A stretch of 11,521 nucleotides of DNA, from NCBI GenBank assembly GCA_934179675.1, contig CAKPQS010000026.1, positions 1 to 11,521 of the forward strand, given 5' to 3'. Positions 1-6,681 of the stretch are shown here, piece after piece; positions within the stretch are counted from its first letter, which is position 1, and the number at the start of each line of letters is the position of its first letter. The translations under genes were made by a program, and so were the position numbers. The notes under the pieces were generated by a model that saw nothing but the letters and a program-made list of their open reading frames with translations, ran no database searches and had not been told where the DNA came from. This DNA is from an uncultured Bacilli bacterium (GTDB lineage: Bacteria > Bacillota_I > Bacilli_A > RF39 > UBA660).

Positions 1-20
1 GTATGTATGTATGTATGTAT
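1..20. repeat. Perfect tetranucleotide microsatellite (GTAT)5
   Basis: Five uninterrupted GTAT units open the window, and the array may continue beyond base 1. On the minus strand it reads as ATAC units inside the first 17 codons of the gene starting at 51. Three units encode the four-residue period T-Y-I-H. Tetranucleotide arrays just inside a start codon are the classic substrate for slipped-strand phase variation. Confidence 0.85.
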
Positions 21-51
21 CTTTATTTATAGACTTATCAACAATATTCAT
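1..51 (-). CDS. 5' end of an unidentified gene, cut by the left edge
   Basis: An open frame starts at the ATG at 51-49 and stays open to base 1. The visible peptide is MNIVDKSINKDTYIHTY, too short to assign a family. An in-frame ATG six bases upstream (57-55) is an alternative start. Upstream lie an AAAGGTAGG sequence (67-59), which resembles a Shine-Dalgarno site with one inserted base, and a strong promoter (81-109), so initiation here is plausible. Codons 12-17 are made wholly of a GTAT/ATAC tetranucleotide repeat, so a gain or loss of one unit would shift the frame. The function is unknown. The promoter, SD and open frame are directly visible; that this is an expressed gene is inference. 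Confidence 0.5.
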   Translation of the reverse strand, partial: MNIVDKSINKDTYIHTY

Positions 52-80
52 ATACATACCTACCTTTCATTACTAAAACA

Positions 81-109
81 ATTATACAACAGTAAAAGAA
101 AAAGTGCAA
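81..109 (-). promoter_or_regulatory. Strong sigma-A-type promoter of the left-edge gene
   Basis: The -35 TTGCAC (109-104) is separated by exactly 17 bases from a perfect -10 TATAAT (86-81). The predicted start is near base 74, giving a leader of about 23 bases before the ATG at 51. The -35 box is embedded in the downstream arm of the terminator of the preceding operon, so termination and re-initiation share the same bases. Confidence 0.65.
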
Positions 110-120
110 CAAAATGCACT
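93..120 (-). terminator. Intrinsic terminator after the yihY-like gene
   Basis: The minus strand carries AGTGCA (120-115), a six-base loop, and the perfect complement TGCACT (108-103), followed by a T-rich run with one C interruption. It begins three bases after the stop codon of the membrane-protein gene and would end the mutL-gatCAB operon. Confidence 0.7.
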
Positions 121-123
121 CCT

Positions 124-972
124 TTAAACTAATTTTTCTAAATTTTCTTGTTCTCCCTTATTATGCATATAAACAGCAGAATTAATACTAATACCAATAA
201 CTAAAACATATGATAACATATAAATCCATACCATAAACATAATAATTGTAGAAATACTACCATAAAATACACTATAATCTGCTATATTAATAGTATAAAA
301 ACTATAAATTGCTGTAATAATCATCCAAGCCAATGTAGTAAATAAAGTACCTAAATTAGTAGTTTTATTACTAACATGAGGTGGAATTAACATTGCAAAG
401 ATAATTTTTAAAGTAAAAAATATAAACAATGCCATAATAGGCCATTTCAAAAACGAAAATAAATTATAAATTGTTTTAGTAATCATCTGTATTTTTTCAA
501 TATTCATAATAAAATTAAGAATCTGATTACCAAACGCTAATATAACAGAAATAGCAATAAACATAAAAACTAAAATAATAGTCATAATAATAGATTTTAC
601 ACGTCTTTTAATCTCATTATCTTGAGGTACCTCATAAATAGCATTAGTAGCAACTAAAATTGACCAAGGACCATTTGAAGCAACATAAAACCCAATAACA
701 GTAAAAACAATAATATTACCAGTACTAGCAGTACCATGAATAAGTAAAAATTTTGATAAACTAGGGGGTAATACACCACCAAACCATTCAATTAAATTAG
801 TCAATGAAACATCAAATTTTGATGCAACAAAACCAATTAAAGTAATAATAGGAAAAATAGACAAAAAAAGAGAAAAAGCAATTTGACCAGGAAGAATTAA
901 CATTGTTGGCTTTTGTGTTATCTCATAAATTTTTCTAATTCCCTTTTTTACTTTTTTAAAAAACATTTTCAT
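124..972 (-). CDS. YihY/UPF0761 family integral membrane protein
   Basis: This 282-residue protein has six hydrophobic segments at roughly residues 24-50, 86-112, 126-148, 171-196, 206-229 and 238-262, with a basic N-terminus and a charged C-terminal tail. That layout, the PGQIAF segment at the first helix, the ASNGPWSILVATNAIY segment and the position of the last hydrophobic pair match the YihY/BrkB-like (UPF0761) family. Its molecular function is not settled; older annotations as ribonuclease BN or virulence factor BrkB are unreliable. The start ATG overlaps the stop of the upstream GGDEF gene by four bases (ATGA), and an AGGAAG site lies about ten bases upstream inside that gene, so translation is probably coupled. 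A second ATG two codons in is a possible start. It is the last gene of the operon, with a hairpin terminator immediately after the stop. Confidence 0.85.
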   Translation of the reverse strand: MKMFFKKVKKGIRKIYEITQKPTMLILPGQIAFSLFLSIFPIITLIGFVASKFDVSLTNLIEWFGGVLPPSLSKFLLIHGTASTGNIIVFTVIGFYVASNGPWSILVATNAIYEVPQDNEIKRRVKSIIMTIILVFMFIAISVILAFGNQILNFIMNIEKIQMITKTIYNLFSFLKWPIMALFIFFTLKIIFAMLIPPHVSNKTTNLGTLFTTLAWMIITAIYSFYTINIADYSVFYGSISTIIMFMVWIYMLSYVLVIGISINSAVYMHNKGEQENLEKLV

Positions 973-3005
973 TTAATCATTTCTTCCTTATTTGTTCTCA
1001 TTTCAATCGTTGCCTCATTAATAGCATCATCAATAGTCTTAATACCATCATTAATCATACTATAACCACTAGCAGCACCAAAACCATGCGATAAATCTTT
1101 TAAAGCCCTATTTAACTTTTTCAAATATGAAACTGTTTGTTTTTCATCATAACCAACTAAATAAATCAAAAATTCATTACCATTAGTTCTAATAATTTCA
1201 CTATTAGAAAGTTGATTTTTAATCAAAATATTAGCTGCTTCCTTAATTAACTCGTCACCTTCAGCATGACCATAATTATCATTTATATAAGCAATATTGT
1301 TTAAATCAACAACAATAACAGCCTGTGGATAAATCTCTGATTCATCCCAAACACTAATATTATCATTTAAATAATTTCTATTTTTTAAAGAAGTAAGCAT
1401 ATCAATGTACTTCAATTTTTCTTCTTTTGATAACTTTTTCTTAAACTTCGCTTTAGCTTTTTTCTTTATTTCTTTTAAAGTAAGTAAAGCAAAAATCAAT
1501 AAACCAGAAATAACTGAAACACCAATTAATTCACCTAATATATTAGAACTTTCCCTAATACTTGTTAAATTATATAAAGTATTATTAATTGTTACCTTTT
1601 CATTAATATAAGATAAATAAAAATTAAAGAAATTCATAAATACTTTGTTTTCTTCACTATCCTTAAAAGTAAAACTATACTCTTTTTTTAAAGGAAACTC
1701 ATAATCTATCTTATATTCATTTAGATTCTTTTGTCTATAATAATTATATGCTACCCTTTCAAGTGCAATTATCGAATTTTTATCAAGCTTATTAAGCATA
1801 CTAGAAGTATTACTACTCTCTATTACATTGACACCACGTTCTTCTAAATAATTGGCAATTTTTGAATTTTTAATAGCATATACATCTTTATCTTTTAAAG
1901 AATTAACTGAATCAATAATTAAATCATTATCATTATGTGAAACAATAACTATCTTTTCATCATAAATAGAAATAGTATCATACACATTATCATCTAATTT
2001 AATAGAACTACCATTCATAAAGAAATCAATCTCATTATTGTTAAAAGCCTTAATTAAATCATCATAAGAACCATACTCAATAAAATCAATAGTAATACCG
2101 GATAAACTAGCAAATCCCTTTATAACATCATAATTAATACCCTCATTATTTTTATTAATTACAGTATCAAAAGGAGTATTAATTATATAACCATATTTAT
2201 AGTTTTTACTCTTAAATTGTTGTTCTTCTAAAGCAGATATTTTTGAACCATCAAAATATGTTCTTACAAAATTATCATCATAACTCTTTATAAAATCATC
2301 TTTTTTCCATTTATTATAAAATTTAGTTATTATTGTATTTAATTTATCATTACTACCAAGAGAAATAGTATAGTAAACAGGTAAATCATTCAAATTATAT
2401 GAAATATTAAGGTTATCACTTGCAAGAACATCATTTAAATATTCAGTTTTTGGAACAACAATAGCATCATTATCAGTAGAAATACTACCAAGTAGATCTG
2501 TTATGTTTTCAAAAACATTAATCTTTAAATTTTCATTATCACCTAAATAAAATGCAAGTACTTCATCATCACCTTTTAAAATATTAATATTCATATTTTT
2601 AATATCACTTAAATCATTATATTTAATATTATTTTTTGTAATAACAGCATAAGTATCCTTATAAACTAAAATATCATTTTTTTCTAAAGATTTTTTAATT
2701 TTCATAGAATAATCATAAGTTTTAGTCCCATCATCCGAAACCTCATTTATAACTAATCCTGTTTTATTTTCTAAATCCTTTATAAAATCGAATATTATGC
2801 CACTTCCACCACTCGTAAACATTGGTATATTAGTAGGAATACCAAAATCATAAATTTGATTTTTATTTTTTTCAATCCATTGTTTTTCAATCAAAGTAAG
2901 TGCTGTTTTATCATCTTCCTTTGTTAAGTAATACCATAAAGAACCTATTATAGCAAGTACAACTGTTGTAATAAGTGTTACGAGTACTATTTTTTTCTTA
3001 TTCAT
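969..3005 (-). CDS. Membrane sensor: two SBP_bac_3-like domains plus degenerate GGDEF domain
   Basis: This 678-residue protein has an N-terminal membrane segment (about 6-27), two extracytoplasmic regions resembling bacterial solute-binding (PBPb-type) domains (about 35-255 and 268-480), a second membrane helix (about 490-512), a basic linker and a C-terminal GGDEF-fold domain (about 535-672). The GGDEF domain keeps the metal-binding Asp567, Asn570, and the D-x-x-GH-x-x-GD motif (Asp576, Gly579-His580, Gly583-Asp584). The signature loop, however, reads NGNEF (608-612) instead of GGDEF/GGEEF, and there is no RxxD inhibitory site five residues upstream. The family makes cyclic di-GMP; the altered loop argues for weak, altered or lost cyclase activity, with ligand or nucleotide sensing as the alternative. 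Translation starts at the base after the stop of the upstream gene (TAAATG), with AAAGGAG embedded in that gene's last codons. The domain calls rest on local patterns, the solute-binding domains being the less certain. Confidence 0.85.
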   Translation of the reverse strand: MNKKKIVLVTLITTVVLAIIGSLWYYLTKEDDKTALTLIEKQWIEKNKNQIYDFGIPTNIPMFTSGGSGIIFDFIKDLENKTGLVINEVSDDGTKTYDYSMKIKKSLEKNDILVYKDTYAVITKNNIKYNDLSDIKNMNINILKGDDEVLAFYLGDNENLKINVFENITDLLGSISTDNDAIVVPKTEYLNDVLASDNLNISYNLNDLPVYYTISLGSNDKLNTIITKFYNKWKKDDFIKSYDDNFVRTYFDGSKISALEEQQFKSKNYKYGYIINTPFDTVINKNNEGINYDVIKGFASLSGITIDFIEYGSYDDLIKAFNNNEIDFFMNGSSIKLDDNVYDTISIYDEKIVIVSHNDNDLIIDSVNSLKDKDVYAIKNSKIANYLEERGVNVIESSNTSSMLNKLDKNSIIALERVAYNYYRQKNLNEYKIDYEFPLKKEYSFTFKDSEENKVFMNFFNFYLSYINEKVTINNTLYNLTSIRESSNILGELIGVSVISGLLIFALLTLKEIKKKAKAKFKKKLSKEEKLKYIDMLTSLKNRNYLNDNISVWDESEIYPQAVIVVDLNNIAYINDNYGHAEGDELIKEAANILIKNQLSNSEIIRTNGNEFLIYLVGYDEKQTVSYLKKLNRALKDLSHGFGAASGYSMINDGIKTIDDAINEATIEMRTNKEEMIK

Positions 3006-3473
3006 TTATTTCTCCTTTTTACTGCTCCTATTATCCCAAACAAAACTAGTGCTTGTTTTATGTTTAGAACCAATTATAGGATAAACTTCACTTTCTTCTG
3101 AATCACTCTTTACAATAACTTGAATATCATAATATGATTTTTGTGAATCATCAAAATATTCAAGTATTTTATTTGCATATCCTTTAGAAACATCAACTGC
3201 AGTTGCATTAGAAACCTCAAGAATAATATAAATTAATCTTCCCTGTAGATCATATTTAACACTATTTATATCCTTTTTATCTTCTAATTCTGATATCATT
3301 TTGTTTATTTGTTCATCTGATATTTTAACTTCTTCAATGCCATCTAATCTATTACCATATTTATTAGAATCATTCCCTAATAAAGGTTTAACTGCAAAAT
3401 ATCCTAATACACATATTATTATCATAACTAAAAGTGCGATAAATTCTATTTTATGTTTTTTTATGAATTTCAT
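3006..3473 (-). CDS. Small single-pass membrane protein of unknown function
   Basis: I do not recognise this family. From the start chosen here it is 155 residues: a short basic N-terminus (MKFIKKHK), one hydrophobic helix (about 9-29), then an outer domain of about 125 mixed, mostly charged residues with beta-strand-like stretches (for example LIYIILEV) and a lysine-rich tail. The ATG at 3473 is preferred over the one at 3491 because GGAG lies eight bases before it, while the upstream ATG has no ribosome binding site. It begins 40 bases after gatB and abuts the sensor gene downstream (stop directly followed by ATG). This tight linkage suggests that it may work with the sensor, for instance as an accessory outside the membrane, but that is inference. 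Confidence 0.7.
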   Translation of the reverse strand: MKFIKKHKIEFIALLVMIIICVLGYFAVKPLLGNDSNKYGNRLDGIEEVKISDEQINKMISELEDKKDINSVKYDLQGRLIYIILEVSNATAVDVSKGYANKILEYFDDSQKSYYDIQVIVKSDSEESEVYPIIGSKHKTSTSFVWDNRSSKKEK

Positions 3474-3513
3474 AACTTCATCTCCATTCATATTAATTAT
3501 ACTATATATTTCA

Positions 3514-4926
3514 TCAATTTTTGTTATTTAATGCTTCAATTAACATTTTGTTTACTAATTCCGGATTAGCATTTCCCCTAGTTTCCTTCATAATTTGGCC
3601 CATTAGATATTTAAAAGCCCTATCATGACCACTCAAATAATCATTTACAGAATTTTCATTTTCACTTAACACTTTACTTACAATTTGCGCTAATTGTGTC
3701 GTATCACTTATTTGTTCTAATCCTCTAGATTTGATAAGTTCATTTATATCATTGCCATCTAAAACATCATTCATTATATCTTTGGCCTGCTTTATAGAAA
3801 TTCTTTTTTCATCCAAAACATTAACTAAATCTATAACACTATTTATATTTATATCATTAACATTTTTAAAATTTTTATTTAAATAACTTAATATATCACC
3901 TGTAAGTAGATTTGCACATATAATAGGATTTACTTTATTTTTTAAAGAAATGAATACTTTATTTAAATCATAGTTTAAAATTAAAGTATTAATATTATTT
4001 TTACTAATTCCTAAATCATTATATTCTTTTTCTAATTCTTTAGGAAGTATAGGCATATTATTTTTAACATCTTCAATTAATTTATCATCTATTTCATAAA
4101 ATGGTAAATTAGGTTCTGGAAAATATCTATAATCATTACCTGTTTCTTTTACTCTAAGCAAAATAGTTGAATTAGTTTTATCATCAAATCTTCTTGTTTC
4201 TTCTTTCAATATAATACCATTTTCAATTAATTCTTTTTGTCTTTTTATTTCATATTCCAAACTTAAACCAACATTACTAACAGAACCAATATTTTTAATT
4301 TCTATTTTAGTACCTAATTTTTCAGAATTAGCAGGAGCAAGTGAAATATTAGTATCACATCTCATACTTCCTTCTTCAATTTTAACATCACTTATTTCTA
4401 GATATAGTAAAGTTCTTCTTAAAGTTTCCACATAAGCAACAGCTTCTTTAGAAGATTTAATATCAGGTTTAGTAACAATTTCAATAAGTGGAACACCAGC
4501 TCTATTATAATTTAAAAGTGTATTATCAGAAACATGCATACTTTTACAAGTATCTTCTTCAATATGAATTCTTTCAATACCTATTTTTTTAATATTACCA
4601 TCAACTTCTATTTCTAAATATCCATCATATCCAATTGGTGTATCTTGTTGGGTTATCTGATATCCTTTTGGTAAATCAGGATAAAAATAATTTTTTCTAT
4701 CAAAATGCATTTTTTTATTAATTTTACAATTTAAAGCAATGGCAGCTTTTAAAGCCATTTTAACTACTTCATAATTTAGAACAGGTAATGTTCCTGGATA
4801 ACCTAAATCAATTACATTTACATTTGTATTAGGATTATTAGAATAAGCATTTATTGTATTTGAAAATACTTTATTTTTACTTTTTAGTTCAACATGAACT
4901 TCTATTCCAATTGTAGGTTCTAACAT
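3514..4926 (-). CDS. gatB: Aspartyl/glutamyl-tRNA amidotransferase subunit B
   Basis: GatB is the tRNA-binding and kinase subunit of the GatCAB complex. It phosphorylates the Glu (or Asp) on mischarged tRNA(Gln) or tRNA(Asn) and receives ammonia from GatA. The 470-residue length is normal. Visible family motifs are IGIEVHVEL near the N-terminus, NVIDLGYPGTLPVLN, IHIEEDTCKS, NYNRAGVPLIEIVTKPDI, SMRCDTNISL and NDYRYFPEPNLP. They are followed by the helical C-terminal tRNA-binding (YqeY-like) domain, which ends in a short NNKN tail. Its ATG overlaps the gatA stop by one base (TAATG), with GAGGTG just upstream inside gatA. The stop codon is TGA, which fits the standard code. The assignment is secure. 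Confidence 0.97.
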   Translation of the reverse strand: MLEPTIGIEVHVELKSKNKVFSNTINAYSNNPNTNVNVIDLGYPGTLPVLNYEVVKMALKAAIALNCKINKKMHFDRKNYFYPDLPKGYQITQQDTPIGYDGYLEIEVDGNIKKIGIERIHIEEDTCKSMHVSDNTLLNYNRAGVPLIEIVTKPDIKSSKEAVAYVETLRRTLLYLEISDVKIEEGSMRCDTNISLAPANSEKLGTKIEIKNIGSVSNVGLSLEYEIKRQKELIENGIILKEETRRFDDKTNSTILLRVKETGNDYRYFPEPNLPFYEIDDKLIEDVKNNMPILPKELEKEYNDLGISKNNINTLILNYDLNKVFISLKNKVNPIICANLLTGDILSYLNKNFKNVNDININSVIDLVNVLDEKRISIKQAKDIMNDVLDGNDINELIKSRGLEQISDTTQLAQIVSKVLSENENSVNDYLSGHDRAFKYLMGQIMKETRGNANPELVNKMLIEALNNKN

Positions 4927-6362
4927 TATTTCACCTCTGGTTTCAAATTTAAATTTAATTTATTTTCAATATATGATGCTAAAGCATATATATTTTTTTC
5001 GTCTCTGTTTTTACCAATGATATGCATTCCAATTGGTAAATTTTCATGATTAAAACCAATTGGAAGTGATAAAGCAGGCATTCCTGTCATATTAATTGGA
5101 TTAGTTAAAATATCATCAACGAAACTTTTTAAAGCATCATTTTCTTTTGTTCCTAAATCATAAGCAGGGCTTGTATTAGTTGGACCTATTATTAAATCAT
5201 AATTAGCAAATACTTTATTCATTTCCTCACATAATGCTTCTCTTAATTTTAAGGCTTTTACATAATATTTGTCAGCATTTTTTCCACTTAATACATAAGT
5301 TCCAATCATAATTCTTCTTTTTACTTCTTCACCAAATCCACTTGTTCTTGTTTTAATAATACTATCTTTAGTACTATTTCCATCAATATGTAATCCATAT
5401 TTTATACCATCAAATCGAGCTAAATTACTACTTGCTTCACCTAAAGCTATTACTTGATATAAAGGAACACTATATTCCAAATATGGCACATCTACTAAAT
5501 CAACTGTACAACCATATTCTCTTAATAAATTTACAACATTTTCTACTTTTTCTTTTACTTCTTTATCAACTTTATCATTCATATAAAATTTAGGAATCGC
5601 GATTTTATATTTTTTCATTTCTTTATTTAATAAAGATGTAAAATCATTGTCATCATCAAAACTAGTTGAATCTTTTACATCAAATCCAGAAATAAGTTCA
5701 AGTAATAAAGCATTATCATAAACATTTTTAGTAATTGGTCCAATTTGATCCAAACTAGATGCAAAAGCAATAAGTCCATTTCTAGATACTCTACCATAAG
5801 TTGGTTTCATACCAACAACACCTTGGAATGATGATGGTTGCCTAATTGAACCACCAGTGTCAGAGCCTAACGCTAATGCGACTTCACGAGATGATATAGT
5901 AGATGCTGACCCACTACTTGATCCTCCTGGAACTTTCTTTTTATTCCATGGATTAAGTGTATTTCCATAATATGATGTTTCTCCTGTTGATCCCATCGCG
6001 AATTCATCCATATTTGTTTTACCAATAATTATTAAATGTTTAGCTTTTATTTTTTCAATTACGGTAGCATCATATATTGGATTAAAATCATCCAACATTT
6101 TTGATGCACATGTTGTTCTTAAATTTTTAGTAACAATATTATCTTTTATAGCAATTGGTATTCCCCAAAAAATATTATCAACTTCTGTTTTTTCTAATTC
6201 GATTGCTTCCTTTTTGGCATTTTCATTTAAAGTAATATAATCATTTAATTGATTTTTTTCAATTTTCATAAAAGCTTCATTTACTAAATCAATTGGTTTT
6301 ATTTTTTTTGTTTTTAATAATTCATGTAGTTCAACTACACTTAAATCTAAATAATTACTCAT
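4926..6362 (-). CDS. gatA: Aspartyl/glutamyl-tRNA amidotransferase subunit A
   Basis: GatA is the amidase subunit, which hydrolyses glutamine and delivers ammonia to the activated aminoacyl-tRNA on GatB. The 478-residue protein shows the full amidase signature: Lys73 in IAIKDN, the glycine/serine-rich loop PGGSSSGSAS with the cis-serine at about 148, and the nucleophile Ser172 in DTGGSIRQP, so the Ser-cisSer-Lys triad is complete. GSTGETSYYGNTLNPW lies between the Lys and the Ser loop, as expected. The start codon overlaps the gatC stop (ATGA), and AGAGGG precedes it by about seven bases. The C-terminus carries the expected NMTGMPALSLPIGF motif. Nothing looks truncated. Confidence 0.97.
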   Translation of the reverse strand: MSNYLDLSVVELHELLKTKKIKPIDLVNEAFMKIEKNQLNDYITLNENAKKEAIELEKTEVDNIFWGIPIAIKDNIVTKNLRTTCASKMLDDFNPIYDATVIEKIKAKHLIIIGKTNMDEFAMGSTGETSYYGNTLNPWNKKKVPGGSSSGSASTISSREVALALGSDTGGSIRQPSSFQGVVGMKPTYGRVSRNGLIAFASSLDQIGPITKNVYDNALLLELISGFDVKDSTSFDDDNDFTSLLNKEMKKYKIAIPKFYMNDKVDKEVKEKVENVVNLLREYGCTVDLVDVPYLEYSVPLYQVIALGEASSNLARFDGIKYGLHIDGNSTKDSIIKTRTSGFGEEVKRRIMIGTYVLSGKNADKYYVKALKLREALCEEMNKVFANYDLIIGPTNTSPAYDLGTKENDALKSFVDDILTNPINMTGMPALSLPIGFNHENLPIGMHIIGKNRDEKNIYALASYIENKLNLNLKPEVK

Positions 6363-6649
6363 TCAACAACCCTCTTAACTATTATATATGATCGATCATG
6401 AATTTTAGCATTTTTCATAATTTCTTCTTTACTTAAGCTTTCTCCAGTTTCTGTACTATTAAAATTATCTATTTTTTTACCATCCACTGGCGATATTAAT
6501 ATATCTTCTTCCCCTATTTTAGCTTCATTTATTCTTTCTATTTCTGTTAATATATCACTTAATTCTTTAGTATATTTTTTAATTTCTTCATTATTTATTT
6601 CTAAATAAGCAAGTGATGCAACTTTTAAAACATTTTCTTCTGTTATCAT
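6359..6649 (-). CDS. gatC: Aspartyl/glutamyl-tRNA amidotransferase subunit C
   Basis: GatC is the small stabilising subunit that wraps around the GatA-GatB interface. At 96 residues it has the usual size and pattern: an N-terminal helix with VLKVASLAYLEI, the ELSDILTEIERI helix, and the C-terminal extended part ending in HDRSYIIVKRVVE. It is preceded by a strong AAAGGAG site eight bases before the ATG and lies 27 bases after mutL. Its stop overlaps the gatA start by four bases. The order gatC-gatA-gatB is the common Firmicutes arrangement. Confidence 0.93.
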   Translation of the reverse strand: MITEENVLKVASLAYLEINNEEIKKYTKELSDILTEIERINEAKIGEEDILISPVDGKKIDNFNSTETGESLSKEEIMKNAKIHDRSYIIVKRVVE

Positions 6650-6670
6650 ATAGTTACTCCTTTCTGATTT

Positions 6671-6681
6671 ATTATATCACA
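6671..6681 (-). promoter_or_regulatory. Candidate extended -10 promoter for gatCAB
   Basis: The minus strand reads TGTGATATAAT across the mutL stop codon: a perfect TATAAT (6676-6671) with the extended TGn element. No good -35 is present 16-18 bases upstream, which an extended -10 can tolerate. The start would fall near 6664, giving a leader of about 15 bases that still includes the AAAGGAG of gatC. The same 11-mer forms the -10 of the deoxyribosyltransferase-like gene (9433-9443). Chance matches are common in DNA this AT-rich. Confidence 0.4.

Noticed and set aside
1405..1611. Plus-strand open frame inside the sensor gene
   Set aside because: It lies opposite the membrane helix and linker of the GGDEF protein; Phe/Lys-rich composition is a by-product of AT-rich coding DNA.
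3474..3491. Upstream ATG (3491) as start of the small membrane protein
   Set aside because: No ribosome binding site precedes it, whereas GGAG sits eight bases before the ATG at 3473, inside the would-be extension.
3496..3501. TATAAT between gatB and the small membrane protein gene as an internal promoter
   Set aside because: No -35 at a suitable distance and no TGn extension; such hexamers are expected by chance here.
3301..3531. Plus-strand open frame opposite the small membrane protein
   Set aside because: It is antisense to a gene with a good Shine-Dalgarno site and tight operon spacing; no start signal of its own.
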